Shown here: in pieces, positions 36,673 through 48,297 of the stretch
How positions within the stretch are numbered: the stretch's first letter is position 1
Layout of the letters: every line of letters begins with the position of its first letter
Assembly: GCF_900112375.1 (NCBI RefSeq)
Contig: NZ_FOLS01000038.1
Span: 1 to 64,000, forward strand
Origin: Pseudomonas citronellolis
GTDB taxonomy: Bacteria; Pseudomonadota; Gammaproteobacteria; Pseudomonadales; Pseudomonadaceae
Length of the DNA stretch: 64,000 nt
Direction: 5' to 3'
Notes under the pieces: generated by a model
Database searches by the model: none
The model's input: the letters and a program-made list of their open reading frames with translations, nothing else
Told to the model about the DNA's origin: nothing
Position numbers and translations under genes: made by a program

Positions 36673-38136
36673 TCAGAACGGGTAGTGGCGCGCCTCCCGT
36701 TGCACGCTCACCCAGTGGTCGCGGGTGAATTCGTCGATCGCCCAGTCGCCGTTGAAGCGGCCAAGGCCGGAGTTCTTCTCGCCGCCGAAAGGCGCGTTGG
36801 CCTCGTCGTTGACCGGGATGTCGTTCACGTGGGTCATGCCTGCGCGCACCTTGCGGGCGAAGGCCACGCCGCGCTCCAGGTCGCGGGTGAACACGGCGCT
36901 GGAAAGGCCGTACTCGCTGGCATTGGCCAGCTCCAGGGCGTGGGCTTCGTCGCGGGCGCGCAGCAGGCCGATCAGCGGGCCGAAGATTTCGTCGCGGGCG
37001 ATCTCCATGTCCGGGCCGACTTCGCCGTACACGTGGGGCGCCAGCAGTTGGCCCTGCACGCCGCCTTCGTACAGCGGTTTGGCGCCTTCGCGGCGGGCCA
37101 GGGCGACCTTCTCCAGCAGGCCTTCGAGCTGGCGGGCATTGATGATCGGGCCCACCGCGGTCTCCATCGACTGCGGGTCGCCGACCTTCACCTGCTTCAC
37201 GCGCTCGACGAAGCGTGCGGCGAAGGCGTCGTACAGCGCGTCGACCACGATGATGCGGTTGATCGCCATGCAGATCTGCCCCTGGTGCAGGAACTTGCCG
37301 AACACCGCGGCGTTCACCGCCTGCTCCAGGTCGGCGTCTTCCAGCACCACGAAGGGGCTGTTGCCGCCCAGCTCCAGGGCCACGTGCTTGAGGTGCGCGC
37401 CGCCGCTGGCGATGCGCCCGATGTTGCGCCCCACCGGGGTGGAGCCGGTGAAGGTCACCAGGCCCGGCACCGGGTGCTCGACGAAGGCGTCGCCGATCTC
37501 GCTGCCGGCGCCGACCACCACGCCGAGCACCCCGGCCGGCAGCCCGGCCTCCTCGAAGATGCGCGCCAGCAGCAGGCCGCCGCACACCGGGGTGTCGCTG
37601 GCCGGCTTGACCACCACCGCGTTGCCCAGCGCCAGGGCCGGGGCCAGCGAGCGCTGGGTGAGGTGCAGCGGGAAGTTCCACGGGCTGATGACGCCGACCA
37701 CGCCGATGGCGCTGCGGTACACGCGGCTTTCCTTGCCGGGGATGTTGGAGTCGACGATGCGCCCGTGCACGCGGCTGGGGAAGGACGCCGACTCCAGGGT
37801 GATGCCCCGCGCCGCGCCCCATTCCAGGGTGGCCTTCAGACGGGTGCTGCCGGACTCGCGGATGATCCAGTCGATGATCTCCTCGCGGCGCCGGTCGAAC
37901 ACTTCCACCACCCGGTGGAGCAGCGCGGCGCGCTCCGCCGGCGGCAGCGCGGCCCAGGCCGGCTGCGTTTCGGCGGCCTTGCGGTAGGTGGCATCCAGGT
38001 CCTCGCGGCTGGCCTGGGGGATTTCCGCCAGCAGGCTGCCGTCGTAGGGGTTGCTGTCGCGCAGCACCTTGCCGGCGCTGCCGGTGCGCCATTCGCCGGC
38101 GAGGGGTTGCAGGTGGAAGTCGGTGTAAGCGGTCAT
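36673..38136 (-). CDS. Aromatic aldehyde dehydrogenase (benzaldehyde/vanillin type)
   Basis: 487-aa NAD(P)-dependent aldehyde dehydrogenase. The cofactor-binding [12 protein letters not shown] and [10 protein letters not shown], the catalytic Glu in ALELGGNSP and the catalytic Cys in [13 protein letters not shown] are all present. The gene starts 14 bp after the AAHS transporter and sits below mdlC, so it would oxidise the benzaldehyde made by benzoylformate decarboxylase (mdlD role). A vanillin dehydrogenase (vdh) role is equally open because vanAB are close. Confidence 0.85.
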   Translation of the reverse strand: MTAYTDFHLQPLAGEWRTGSAGKVLRDSNPYDGSLLAEIPQASREDLDATYRKAAETQPAWAALPPAERAALLHRVVEVFDRRREEIIDWIIRESGSTRLKATLEWGAARGITLESASFPSRVHGRIVDSNIPGKESRVYRSAIGVVGVISPWNFPLHLTQRSLAPALALGNAVVVKPASDTPVCGGLLLARIFEEAGLPAGVLGVVVGAGSEIGDAFVEHPVPGLVTFTGSTPVGRNIGRIASGGAHLKHVALELGGNSPFVVLEDADLEQAVNAAVFGKFLHQGQICMAINRIIVVDALYDAFAARFVERVKQVKVGDPQSMETAVGPIINARQLEGLLEKVALARREGAKPLYEGGVQGQLLAPHVYGEVGPDMEIARDEIFGPLIGLLRARDEAHALELANASEYGLSSAVFTRDLERGVAFARKVRAGMTHVNDIPVNDEANAPFGGEKNSGLGRFNGDWAIDEFTRDHWVSVQREARHYPF

Positions 38137-38150
38137 GGACGTTCTCCTGA

Positions 38151-39488
38151 TCAAACGGGTTTTTCCGGGGCGGCGAAGGCCGCGCCGGCGTCGCGCGGAC
38201 GCACGCGGATGAAGCCGATGGCCAACGCGCCGATGACGCCGGGCAAGGCGAAGGCCAGGAAGTTCTCCTGGAACGGCAGCTCCAGGGCCAGCAGGCTGCC
38301 GCCGAGCATGGGCCCGGCGATGGCGCCGAGGCGGCCGATGCCCGCTGCCCAACCGACGCCGGTGGAGCGCACGTGGGCCGGGTAGAACTGCGAAGCGTAG
38401 GCGTGGATCACCGCCAGGGTGCCGATGGTGGTGGCGCCGGCGATCACCAGCAGGGCGTTGAGCAGCCAGGGGCCGGGGTTGATGCCCAGCGCCGCCAGCG
38501 AGGCCGCGGCCAGGGCGAAGAACAGCACCAGGGTGCGCTGGGTGCCGAGGCGGTCGGCCAGCCAGCCGCCGAACAGCGCACCGAGGGTGGCGCCGACGTT
38601 GAGGGTGACGAGGAACACCAGGCTGGAGGTCAGCGGGTAGCCGCCGTTGGCCATCAGCTTCGGCAGCCAGGTGTTGAGGCCGTAGCTCATCAGCATGCAC
38701 ATGGCGAAGCCGAGCCACAGCAGCAGCGTGCCCAGCGCCTGGCCGCCGGTGAACAGCTGCGGCAGGCGCGCCTTGTCCGCGTCGGCATGAGGCTTGGCGA
38801 TCGCCAGTTCGGCCCCCGCACGGTAGTTCGGCTCGACCTTGGCCAACAGCGCATCGAGTTCGCCGCGGCGGCCCTTGAGTTCGAGGAACGCCGCCGACTC
38901 CGGCAGGTAGCGCAGCATCAGCGGCACGCTCAGCACCGGCAACACGGCGACGTAGAACACCGACTGCCAGCCCCACTGCGGGATCAGCGCGATGCCGACC
39001 AGCGCCGAAAGCACCGCGCCCACCGAGTAGAAGCTGGACATCACGGTGATCAGCGTGGCGCGGCGCCCGGCCGGGGCGAACTCGCTGATCAGGTTGACCG
39101 CGCTGGGCACCAGGGCGCCCAGCGCCAGGCCGGTGCCGAAGCGGCAGACGCCCAGCTCCAGCGGGTTGCGCGCATGTCCGGTGAGGAAGGCGGCGAGGCT
39201 CGCCAGCAACGTCATCAGGATCACCAGGCGGCGCCGGCCGAAGCGGTCGGCCAGGGGCGCCAGCAGGGTGCCGCCGAAGAGCATGCCGAACAGCGCGCAG
39301 CTGCCCAGGGTGCCGGCCTGCACCGGGCTGAGCTGCCACTCGTGCATCAGGCGCGGCACCACCGAGCCGTAGACCACCATGTCGTAGCCGTCGAACAGCA
39401 TGATGAAGCAGCCCCAGGCGAGGATCAGCCAGTGGGTGCGGTTGAAGCGGGCGGCGTCGATCACCGCCGCGACTGTCGTCTTGTGCAT
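38151..39488 (-). CDS. MFS aromatic acid:H+ symporter (AAHS family)
   Basis: 445-aa, 12-TM protein. AAHS marks: [16 protein letters not shown] in TM1, the loop [16 protein letters not shown], and [19 protein letters not shown]. Benzoate, 4-hydroxybenzoate and vanillate carriers (BenK, PcaK, VanK) belong here. AGAGG lies before the ATG at 39488; a GTG two codons upstream is possible. Second gene of the mdlC cluster. Confidence 0.88.
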   Translation of the reverse strand: MHKTTVAAVIDAARFNRTHWLILAWGCFIMLFDGYDMVVYGSVVPRLMHEWQLSPVQAGTLGSCALFGMLFGGTLLAPLADRFGRRRLVILMTLLASLAAFLTGHARNPLELGVCRFGTGLALGALVPSAVNLISEFAPAGRRATLITVMSSFYSVGAVLSALVGIALIPQWGWQSVFYVAVLPVLSVPLMLRYLPESAAFLELKGRRGELDALLAKVEPNYRAGAELAIAKPHADADKARLPQLFTGGQALGTLLLWLGFAMCMLMSYGLNTWLPKLMANGGYPLTSSLVFLVTLNVGATLGALFGGWLADRLGTQRTLVLFFALAAASLAALGINPGPWLLNALLVIAGATTIGTLAVIHAYASQFYPAHVRSTGVGWAAGIGRLGAIAGPMLGGSLLALELPFQENFLAFALPGVIGALAIGFIRVRPRDAGAAFAAPEKPV

Positions 39489-39551
39489 AACCACCTCTTG
39501 TTATTTTTCTGTGGGTGTAGCGGGAGGCGCCCCAGGCAGGGCGCGCACGCG

Positions 39552-41147
<1,596 letters not shown>

Positions 41148-41202
41148 TCAGGCTCGTTCTTGGGTTTGCGCTACTGTCGCAGCGGCCTGATAATCGATCA
41201 AA

Positions 41203-41221
41203 TCGATAGTCTTTCTATCGA
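41203..41221. promoter_or_regulatory. LysR-type operator between mdlC and lysR
   Basis: TCGATAG (41203-41209), 5-nt spacer, CTATCGA (41215-41221): a perfect inverted repeat. A further AATCGAT lies at 41192-41198. It sits between the divergent starts at 41138 and 41248. Confidence 0.65.
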
Positions 41222-41247
41222 AAATAAAAACTATCTATGTGACTGCC

Positions 41248-42144
41248 ATGGCCCAGATCGACCTCAACCTGATCCGCACCTTCGTCACCCTCTACGAGGC
41301 CGGCAGCGTGACCGCGGCCGCCGAGCGCCTGTTCGTCACCCAGCCCTCGGTGAGCTACGCCCTGGCGCGGCTGCGCGAGCTGTTCGACGACCCGCTGTTC
41401 AGCCGCAGCCGCGACGGCATCCAGCCGACCTTCGTCGCCGAGCAGCTGTACGCCACCCTGCGCGAGGCGCTGACGCGCATCGAGGGCGCGGTGCAGAGCA
41501 CCCGCCAGTTCGACCCGGCCACCACCGAGCGGCGCTTCCGCATCGCCCTGTCGGACCTGGGCGAGCTGGGCTTCCTGCCGCTGATCCTGGCGCGGCTGAA
41601 CCGCGAGGCGCCGCTGGCCGAGGTGGAAGTGCTGCCGCTGCAGGTGGACGAGGTGGGCGACTGGCTGGCCAGCGGCAAGGTGGACACCGCCATCTGCCGC
41701 CAGGCGGTGCCCGGCAGCCGCAGCCGGGTGCTGATCCAGGAGCGCTACGTGTGCCTGCTCAGCGCCGACCACCCGCGCATCGGCGAACGCCTGGAGCTGG
41801 CCGGCTACCTCGCCGAACGCCACGTGGTGGTGACGCGCACCTCCGGCCACGGCATCGCCGAGGACGTGCTCCAGGCGATGAAGCTGGAGCGCCGCATCGC
41901 CCTGCGCGTGCCGCACTTCTCGGTGCTGCCGAAGATCATCCCCGGCACCGACCTGCTGACCATCCTGCCGGCGCAGATCGCCCGCATGTTCGTCGCCGAG
42001 GGCGGGCTGAAGATGCTCGAACTGCCCTTCGCCGTGCCGGCGTTCGAGGTGTCTCTGCACTGGCGCGCGAGCAGCGAGCAGTCGGCGGCGCTGGAGTGGT
42101 TCCGCAACGCCATCGCCGACGCGATCCTCCAAGGGCAGCATTGA
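41248..42144 (+). CDS. LysR-family regulator of the mdlC cluster
   Basis: 298-aa LysR-type regulator. The start MAQIDLNLIRTFVTLYEAGS gives a canonical N-terminus; the GTG at 41239 is less likely. Helix-turn-helix SVTAAAERLFVTQPSVSYAL, and an effector domain of the NodD/NahR-like type (TTERRFRIALSDLGELGFLP). It probably activates mdlC and the genes below in response to an aromatic acid such as benzoylformate. Confidence 0.88.
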   Translation: MAQIDLNLIRTFVTLYEAGSVTAAAERLFVTQPSVSYALARLRELFDDPLFSRSRDGIQPTFVAEQLYATLREALTRIEGAVQSTRQFDPATTERRFRIALSDLGELGFLPLILARLNREAPLAEVEVLPLQVDEVGDWLASGKVDTAICRQAVPGSRSRVLIQERYVCLLSADHPRIGERLELAGYLAERHVVVTRTSGHGIAEDVLQAMKLERRIALRVPHFSVLPKIIPGTDLLTILPAQIARMFVAEGGLKMLELPFAVPAFEVSLHWRASSEQSAALEWFRNAIADAILQGQH

Positions 42145-42151
42145 GGCGCCC

Positions 42152-43477
42152 TCAGTGCGCGGCCAGTGGCTCGCCGGCCGGCGCCGCCGGGCGCAGGCCC
42201 AGCAGCACCAGGGCGGCGGCGACGAAGACCACGGCGAACACGCCATACAGGTGCAGCGGTTGCCAGCCGCCGTCCAGCAGCAGCCCGGCCACGGTGGGCG
42301 AGAGGATGGCGCCCAGGCGGCCGACGCCGATCGCCCAGCCCACCCCGGTGGCGCGCACGCCGGCCGGGTAGATCAGCGGCGACAGCGCGTAGAGCCCGGC
42401 AATGCAGCCGTTGGCGAACAGCCCGATGAACAGACCCAGGCCGAGCGCGGCGGCCAGTGACGAGGCCGAGCCGAGGAACAGCACCAGCAGCGCGGCGGTG
42501 ACCAGCATGAAGCCCTGCAGCACTCGCGCCAGCGGCACGCGCGCCGAGAGCGCGCCGACCAGGGCGGCGCCGAAGATGCCGCCGATGCTCAGCAGCACGC
42601 CGCCGGTGATGCCCTGCTGCGCGGTGAGGCCGGCGGCGGTGAGCAGCTTGGGCGTCCAGCTCATGATGAAGTAGAAGCCGAACATGGCGAGGAAGAACAG
42701 CAGCCAGATCAGCAGCGTCGAGCGGCGCAGCGCGGGCGCCAGCAGCTGCAGCATCGCCACGCCGGAGGCCTCGCGCGAGCGGGCTTCGGGCAGCGCATCC
42801 AGGCTCTGCAGGCCCAGGCGCCGGGCCAGGCCGTTGACCCGCGCCAGGGCGTTGGCCGGGCGGCGGGCGAGGAGGAAGTCCAGCGACTCGGGCAGGCCCG
42901 CCAGCACCAGCGGGATGGCCGCCAGGGAGATCAGGCCGCCGGCCAGGAACACCGAGCGCCAGCCCCAGTGGCCGATCAGCCACACCGCCAGCAACCCGCC
43001 GAAGGTGGCGCCCAGGGCGTAGCCGGTGGACTGCAGGCTGACCGCCAGGGGGCGCCAGCGGCGGTTGGCGTATTCGGCGGCGATCACGTTGCTGCTGGCG
43101 AGGATGCCGCCGATGCCAAGGCCGGTGAAGCCGCGCAGCAGGGCCAGTTGCGTCGGGCTCTGGGCCAGGGCCGAGCACAGCATGCCGAGGCCGCACAGCA
43201 GCAGGCAGAAGAGGATCAGCGGGCGGCGCCCGAAGCGGTCGGCGCGCGGGGCGATGAACAGCGAGCCGGCAGCCATGCCGAACAGCCCGGCGCTGAGCAG
43301 CAGGCCGACCTGGGCGCCGTTCAGGCTCCACTCGGCGGAGACCGAGGCGGCGGTGAAGGCCATCACCAGCACGTCGAAGCCGTCGATCATGTTGAGCAGG
43401 ATGCAGATGCCGATGGCCGTCCACTGGAAGCGGTTCATCGGGCCCTGGTCGAGGGCATGGCGCAGGTCACGATTCAT
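42152..43477 (-). CDS. vanK: MFS aromatic acid transporter, VanK-like
   Basis: 441-aa AAHS-family carrier (NMIDGFDVLVMAFTAASVS; APRADRFGRRPLILFCLLL). It is divergent from vanA across a 334-bp region with VanR-type sites, which points to vanillate or a related acid as substrate. The start at 43477 follows GAGGTG. It ends 7 bp from the convergent lysR stop. The gene symbol is assigned by context. Confidence 0.75.
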   Translation of the reverse strand: MNRDLRHALDQGPMNRFQWTAIGICILLNMIDGFDVLVMAFTAASVSAEWSLNGAQVGLLLSAGLFGMAAGSLFIAPRADRFGRRPLILFCLLLCGLGMLCSALAQSPTQLALLRGFTGLGIGGILASSNVIAAEYANRRWRPLAVSLQSTGYALGATFGGLLAVWLIGHWGWRSVFLAGGLISLAAIPLVLAGLPESLDFLLARRPANALARVNGLARRLGLQSLDALPEARSREASGVAMLQLLAPALRRSTLLIWLLFFLAMFGFYFIMSWTPKLLTAAGLTAQQGITGGVLLSIGGIFGAALVGALSARVPLARVLQGFMLVTAALLVLFLGSASSLAAALGLGLFIGLFANGCIAGLYALSPLIYPAGVRATGVGWAIGVGRLGAILSPTVAGLLLDGGWQPLHLYGVFAVVFVAAALVLLGLRPAAPAGEPLAAH

Positions 43478-43601
43478 GGGCGCACCTCCGGCGGACGGAG
43501 GTTCGGGAATGGGCGCACGGCATGGCGGGTTCCTCTTGTTCTTGTTGTGGAGGCTTTGGTGGCGCACACCCTGGCAGCAGTGGATCCCGAAAACAAGTCC
43601 T

Positions 43602-43613
43602 ATTGGATCCCAA
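43602..43613. promoter_or_regulatory. Imperfect VanR-type site near vanK
   Basis: ATTGGATCCCAA differs from the palindrome at 43774 in its right half. TGGATCCCGAAAA at 43581 is a further partial match. Position suits control of the leftward transporter. Confidence 0.5.
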
Positions 43614-43773
43614 AATCACGGAATGAGCTGACGGGAACTACAGAGCCCGCAGCCTTTACGACGCCACACCCCTTATTCAACGGAGTTTCAGCCTGAACAT
43701 GGAATTCGTTCGGTTATCGAACTGATTATTTTTCGACCACTACGGTTGACAGGCCTTCCGCTCGAAGCCAACC

Positions 43774-43785
43774 ATTGGATCCAAT
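43774..43785. promoter_or_regulatory. VanR operator upstream of vanA
   Basis: ATTGGATCCAAT is a perfect 12-bp palindrome 26 bp before the vanA start. It is identical to the VanR operator known from Caulobacter vanAB. The vanR gene of this window is at 46073-46801. Confidence 0.85.
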
Positions 43786-43811
43786 AAAAACCACAAGATG
43801 AGGATCGCCCC

Positions 43812-44870
43812 ATGTTCCCGAAGAACGCCTGGTACGTTGCCTGCACCCCCGACGAGATCGCCGATAAGCCCCTGGGCCGGCAGGTCTGTGGCGAGAAGAT
43901 GGTCTTCTACCGCGGCCCCGAAGGCCGCGTGGCGGCGCTGGAGGACTTCTGCCCGCACCGCGGCGCGCCGCTGTCGCTGGGCTTCGTCGAGGACGGCAAG
44001 CTGATCTGCGGCTACCACGGCCTGGCCATGGGCTGCGAAGGCCACACCGAGTCCATGCCCGGCCAGCGCGTGCGCGGCTTCCCGGCGATCCGCAAGTTCG
44101 CCGTGGAAGAGCGCCACGGTTTCATCTGGGTGTGGCCGGGCGATGCCGCGCAGGCCGACCCGGCGCTGATCCACCACCTGGAATGGGCCGACAGCCCGGA
44201 CTGGGCCTACGGCGGCGGCCTGTACCACATCCAGTGCGACTACCGGCTGATGATCGACAACCTCATGGACCTCACCCACGAGACCTACGTGCACGCCAAC
44301 AGCATCGGCCAGAAGGAGATCGACGAGGCCGCGCCGAAGACCCGCGTGGAAGGCGACGAGGTGATCACCGAGCGGCATATGGAAAGCGTCATGGCCCCGC
44401 CCTTCTGGCGCCTGGCCCTGCGCGGCAACGGCCTGGCCGACGAGGTGCCGGTGGACCGCTGGCAGATCTGCCGCTTCACCCCGCCCAGCCACGTGCTGAT
44501 CGAAGTGGGCGTGGCCCACGCCGGCCACGGCGGCTACCACGCCCCGGCGCAGCACAAGGCATCGAGCATCGTGGTCGACTTCATCACCCCCGAGACAGAG
44601 ACCTCCATCTGGTACTTCTGGGGCATGGCGCGCAACTTCCAGCCCCAGGACGCGGCGCTCACCGCGACCATCCGCGAGGGCCAGGGGAAGATCTTCGGCG
44701 AGGACCTGGAGATGCTCGAACAGCAGCAGCAGAACCTGCTGCGCCATCCGCAACGGCAACTGCTGAAGCTGAACATCGACGCCGGCGGCGTGCAGTCGCG
44801 GCGCATCCTCGAACGCCTCTGCGCGGCCGAGCAACAGCATCCCGCCGCCACGCTGATCACCAGCGCCTGA
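43812..44870 (+). CDS. vanA: Vanillate O-demethylase oxygenase subunit VanA
   Basis: 352-aa Rieske non-heme iron oxygenase. Rieske motifs are CPHRGAPLSLG and CGYHGLAMGC; the mononuclear iron site is in LMDLTHETYVHANS. It converts vanillate to protocatechuate plus formaldehyde using electrons from VanB. The divergent transporter and the VanR palindrome fit a vanillate-induced unit. Confidence 0.93.
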   Translation: MFPKNAWYVACTPDEIADKPLGRQVCGEKMVFYRGPEGRVAALEDFCPHRGAPLSLGFVEDGKLICGYHGLAMGCEGHTESMPGQRVRGFPAIRKFAVEERHGFIWVWPGDAAQADPALIHHLEWADSPDWAYGGGLYHIQCDYRLMIDNLMDLTHETYVHANSIGQKEIDEAAPKTRVEGDEVITERHMESVMAPPFWRLALRGNGLADEVPVDRWQICRFTPPSHVLIEVGVAHAGHGGYHAPAQHKASSIVVDFITPETETSIWYFWGMARNFQPQDAALTATIREGQGKIFGEDLEMLEQQQQNLLRHPQRQLLKLNIDAGGVQSRRILERLCAAEQQHPAATLITSA

Positions 44871-44921
44871 GCCCCATCCCAGCGCCGGCCCGCGAGGCCG
44901 GCCAAGCGTGAGACCGCCACC

Positions 44922-45866
44922 GTGCTAGACGTCGTCATCACCCGCGTGCAGCGGGAAACCCCGGACATCCTCAGCCTCGAACTGGCCCGCCCCGACGCCG
45001 GCCCCCTGCCCACCTTCAGCGCCGGCGCGCACATCGACCTGCACCTGCCGGGCGGGCTGGTGCGCCAGTACTCGCTGTGCAACGCGCCGGAGGAAACCCA
45101 CCGCTACCGCATCGCCGTGCTGCGCTGCGCCGACTCGCGCGGCGGCTCCCGCGCGGTGCACGAACTGCAGGCCGGGCAGCCGTTGCGCATAGGCGAACCA
45201 CGCAACCTCTTCCCCCTCGCCGAAGGCCCGGGGCGGCGCCTGCTGCTGGCCGGCGGCATCGGCATCACCCCGCTGCTGAGCATGGCCGAGCAGCTTTCGC
45301 GCAGCGGCGCCGACTTCGAGCTGCACTACTGCGCGCGCTCGGCGCAGCAGGCGGCCTTCGTCGAGTACTTGGCGCAATCCGCGTTCGCCACCCGCGTGCA
45401 TTGCCACTTCGATAACGGCGAGTTGGAGCGGCGCCTGGATGTGGCGGCACTGCTGGCGGCGCAGGTGGGCGATGCGCAGCTGTACACCTGCGGTCCGGCG
45501 GGCTTCATGGAGCATGTGCTGGACAGTGCGCGGGCCCTGGGCTGGGACGAGTCGCGCCTGCACCGTGAGTACTTCGGCGCTGAGCCGGACGTGGGCGGCG
45601 AAGCCTTCGAAGTGCAGTTGGCGAGCAGCGGGCAGGTAGTGCGCGTGGAGGATGGGCAGAGTGTGGTGGAAGCGCTGCGGTGCGTCGGTGTGGAGGTGCA
45701 GGTGGCGTGCGAGCAGGGTATCTGCGGTACCTGTCTGACGCGGGTGTTGGAAGGGGTGCCGGAGCATCGCGACCAGTACCTGACCGAGGATGAGCAGGCT
45801 GCCAATGACCAGTTCACGCCTTGTTGCTCGCGGTCGCGGAGTGCGCGGTTGGTGTTGGATCTGTAG
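44922..45866 (+). CDS. vanB: Vanillate O-demethylase reductase subunit VanB
   Basis: 314-aa reductase starting at GTG (44922). FMN/NAD domain [15 protein letters not shown] and [20 protein letters not shown]-terminal [2Fe-2S] site [22 protein letters not shown] with a later Cys in FTPCCSRS. It supplies electrons to VanA. The gene is 51 bp after vanA. Confidence 0.92.
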   Translation: MLDVVITRVQRETPDILSLELARPDAGPLPTFSAGAHIDLHLPGGLVRQYSLCNAPEETHRYRIAVLRCADSRGGSRAVHELQAGQPLRIGEPRNLFPLAEGPGRRLLLAGGIGITPLLSMAEQLSRSGADFELHYCARSAQQAAFVEYLAQSAFATRVHCHFDNGELERRLDVAALLAAQVGDAQLYTCGPAGFMEHVLDSARALGWDESRLHREYFGAEPDVGGEAFEVQLASSGQVVRVEDGQSVVEALRCVGVEVQVACEQGICGTCLTRVLEGVPEHRDQYLTEDEQAANDQFTPCCSRSRSARLVLDL

Positions 45867-45894
45867 GGATGGGATTGCTTGGGGAGTTTCCCGT

Positions 45895-46037
45895 GTAGGA
45901 GCGGGCCCTGCCCGCGAATCGCGCGCAGGGCGCGCTCCTACACCCTCCGGCAAACACACCGCCCCGTAGGATGGGTTGAGCGAAGCGATACCCATCACCG
46001 CGACCGCATGGGTTTCGCAGGCTCAACCCATCCTACG
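45895..46037. repeat. REP plus long GTAGGATGGGTTGAGC inverted element
   Basis: 45895-45941 is a REP with GCGGGCCCTGCCCGC and GCGCGCAGGGCGCGC arms. 45965-46037 is a 73-bp element with CGTAGGATGGGTTGAGC and GCTCAACCCATCCTACG termini and inner ATACCCATC/GCATGGGTTTCG arms. It fills the vanB-vanR gap. Confidence 0.75.
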
Positions 46038-46072
46038 CAGAGCGCCTCGGCGCGGCCGGCAGAACCATGCCC

Positions 46073-46801
46073 CTACGACCGGTCTTTTTCCGCAGCAGTG
46101 GGCTTCTTCAGCACCGCCACACCCTCGCGCGGCGGGTGGAAGTATTCGGCGTAGCGCAGGGTAGCGTTGGCATGCTCGCGCATGATCGCCTCGGCGCGGG
46201 CGCCCTGGCCGTTGACCAGGGCGTCGTAGGCGGCGTGGTGCTGCATGTGGGCGAAGTTGAAGCGCTGGTATTCGCGGGGCAGGTTGTCGCGGTCCACCGC
46301 CAGCGAGCTGACCGAGGCGAACGGCAGGTGGTCGTTGCGCGCCAGGGCCTCGGCAATGGCGCGGTTGCCGCTGGCCTCGATGATCGCCTGGTGGAAGCGC
46401 ATGTTGAGGCTGTGGTAGGCCTCCAGGTCCTCGGGCAGCACGTGGCCCTTTTCGAAAATGCGGTCGCCTTCGTCCAGGCATTGCTGAAGCTGCGCCCGCG
46501 TCTGCTCGGAGATTCCGCGCTCGGCCGCCTGGCGCGCCGCCAGTCCTTCCAGCACGCCGCGTACCTCCACGGCGCCGGCGATGTCGTCCTCGGTGACCTC
46601 GCGCACCGTGTAGCCACGGTTGCCGGCCTTGACCAGCAGCCCTTCCTGCTCCAGCACACGCAACGCCATGCGCACCGGCATGCGCGAAACCTGCAGGCGC
46701 TCGGCGGTGGGAATCTCGACGATGCGCTCGCCGGCGGCCAGTTCGCCGGAGGCGATCATCTTGCGCAGTTCAGCCAGCACGCGTTGGCCTGGTTTGCTCA
46801 T
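46073..46801 (-). CDS. vanR: GntR-family regulator VanR
   Basis: 242-aa GntR/FadR-type regulator. Winged helix at about residues 5-70 (ERIVEIPTAERLQVSRMPVR), C-terminal FCD-type helical ligand domain with metal-type His in NMRFHQAIIEASGNRAI and MQHHAAYDAL. The start MSKPGQRVLAELRKMI is chosen; upstream in-frame sequence is repeat-derived. It is convergent with vanB and probably represses vanAB through ATTGGATCCAAT. Confidence 0.85.
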   Translation of the reverse strand: MSKPGQRVLAELRKMIASGELAAGERIVEIPTAERLQVSRMPVRMALRVLEQEGLLVKAGNRGYTVREVTEDDIAGAVEVRGVLEGLAARQAAERGISEQTRAQLQQCLDEGDRIFEKGHVLPEDLEAYHSLNMRFHQAIIEASGNRAIAEALARNDHLPFASVSSLAVDRDNLPREYQRFNFAHMQHHAAYDALVNGQGARAEAIMREHANATLRYAEYFHPPREGVAVLKKPTAAEKDRS

Positions 46802-46860
46802 CGAGGGGGCTCTTGTGGCGGGGAGGAGTTGGCGGATGATAACGCGGTGTGGTGCTTTTC

Positions 46861-47163
46861 GTAGGAGCGAGCTTGCTCGCGAACGGAGTTCCCCGGCAGC
46901 TGCGCAGTTGGCCCCAACCTCGGTCCCCTCTCCCCAGCCCTCTCCCTGAAGGGAGAGGGGGCTTGTCCGTGCCGAGAGAAGGAATGGTTTCAGCCGGAAA
47001 CCAACGGGGCTGCCGACTGACTCAGGAATACTCAAACACTCCGAACGGTCCCCTCTCCCTTCAGGGAGAGGGTTAGGGAGAGGGAGCGGAGTCAAGCCAA
47101 TGCAGAGGAATCGCCGGGAAACTCCGTTCGCGAGCAAGAACTAGGCGTCCCCCTCGCTCCTAC
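46861..47163. repeat. REP/CTCTCCC cluster between vanR and the SDR gene
   Basis: A normal REP starts at 46861, CTCTCCC palindromes lie near 46923-46963 and 47054-47091, and a long-loop REP (complement of GGGGACGCCTAGTT insertion) at 47126-47163. The rest of the 377-bp gap holds nothing coding. Confidence 0.8.
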
Positions 47164-47178
47164 AAGAGCCCGCGCTCC

Positions 47179-47940
47179 TCACCCCTTGCGATGCACCGAG
47201 AACCCCGCCCAGGCCTGACTCACCGGCATGATCTCCAGGCTGTTGATGTTGATGTGCGGCGGCTGGTTGACGATCCAGTGGATGGTCTCGGCGATGTCTT
47301 CGGGCTGCAGCGCCTCGGTGCCGGCGTAGGTCTTGTCGTAGCGCGCCTGGTCGCCGCCGAAGCGCACCAGGGAGAACTCGCTTTCGCACAGGCCCGGTTC
47401 CAGGTTGCTGACGCGCACGCCGGTGCCCTGCAAGTCGCAGCGCAGGCTCAGGGAGAATTGTTCGACGAAGGCCTTGGTGGCGCCGTAGACGTGGCTGCCG
47501 GGGTACGGCCACTGGCCGGCCACCGAGCCGAGGTTGAGGATGCTGGCGCCGCGGCCGTGGGCGATCAGCCGGGGCAGCAGCAGGCGGGTGCAGTACATCA
47601 GGCCCTTGATGTTGGTGTCGACCATGGTGTCCCAGTCGTCCAGGTCGCACTCCTGCGCCGGGTCGGCGCCCAGGGCCAGACCGGCGTTGTTGATCAGCCC
47701 GCGCAGCTTGTCGAAGCCGGCCGGCAGGTTGTCCACGGCGCGGGCCACGGCGGCGCGGTCGCGCACGTCGAGGGTGAGCGGCAGGACTTCGGCCTGGGCG
47801 GACAGCTCCTTGGCCAGGGCCTGCAGGCGGTCTTCGCGGCGGCCGGTGATCACCAGCGACCAGCCGTCGCGGGCGAAACGGCGGGCGCAGGCTTCGCCGA
47901 AGCCGGAGGTGGCGCCGGTGATGAACAGGGTGGGAGTCAT
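47179..47940 (-). CDS. Short-chain dehydrogenase, YdfG-like
   Basis: 253-aa SDR oxidoreductase. Cofactor motif TGATSGFGEACARRF, the NNAG motif in LINNAGLALG, and catalytic Ser and Tyr-x3-Lys in NLGSVAGQW and VYGATKA. The ending is like E. coli YdfG (3-hydroxy acid dehydrogenase): NINSLEIMPVSQAWAGFSVH. The Arg near the cofactor (TGRREDRL) suggests NADP. Substrate not known; corresponds to the PA4907 position. Confidence 0.85.
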   Translation of the reverse strand: MTPTLFITGATSGFGEACARRFARDGWSLVITGRREDRLQALAKELSAQAEVLPLTLDVRDRAAVARAVDNLPAGFDKLRGLINNAGLALGADPAQECDLDDWDTMVDTNIKGLMYCTRLLLPRLIAHGRGASILNLGSVAGQWPYPGSHVYGATKAFVEQFSLSLRCDLQGTGVRVSNLEPGLCESEFSLVRFGGDQARYDKTYAGTEALQPEDIAETIHWIVNQPPHININSLEIMPVSQAWAGFSVHRKG

Positions 47941-48297
47941 GGGCCAATTCCTCTGCTGGCGGTTTTTCTGTCGGATTTCGCAGGATAGCAGCCCTGCCCC
48001 GTCAGCCAGCGCTACAGCGGCCGTCCACAATGGCCGAACAGTTCGGCAGGCGCCCAGGGACGCGGGACGGAGACGTTTTCCCCCAGGTTTTCCACAGGCT
48101 GTTCCACAGCCGGCAGCGGTTTTCCCGAATACCTGGCGAGCGCCTGCCACGGGCGCAGAAGCCCAGATGTTTCGCGGCTTGCGCCATGCCCCTGGTCAGT
48201 ATTCAGGCAGTGCTGCGCAACCCACGGCGCGCCTGGGCCGGGAGCAGCTTTCCCAAGCTTATCCACAGCTTGCCCAACAGATTCCGTGGACAACCCG
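47941..48297. other. 357-bp intergenic region with TTATCCACA-like words
   Basis: No gene. An exact DnaA-box nonamer TTATCCACA is at 48258-48266, with near matches TTTTCCACA and TGTTCCACA around 48078-48098. A candidate promoter for the leftward SDR gene must lie here. Confidence 0.4.

Noticed and set aside
36673-39339. An 888-codon minus-strand frame as one fused transporter-dehydrogenase protein
   Set aside because: The N-terminal part is an out-of-frame shadow of the AAHS transporter; the real dehydrogenase starts at 38136 behind a separate stop.
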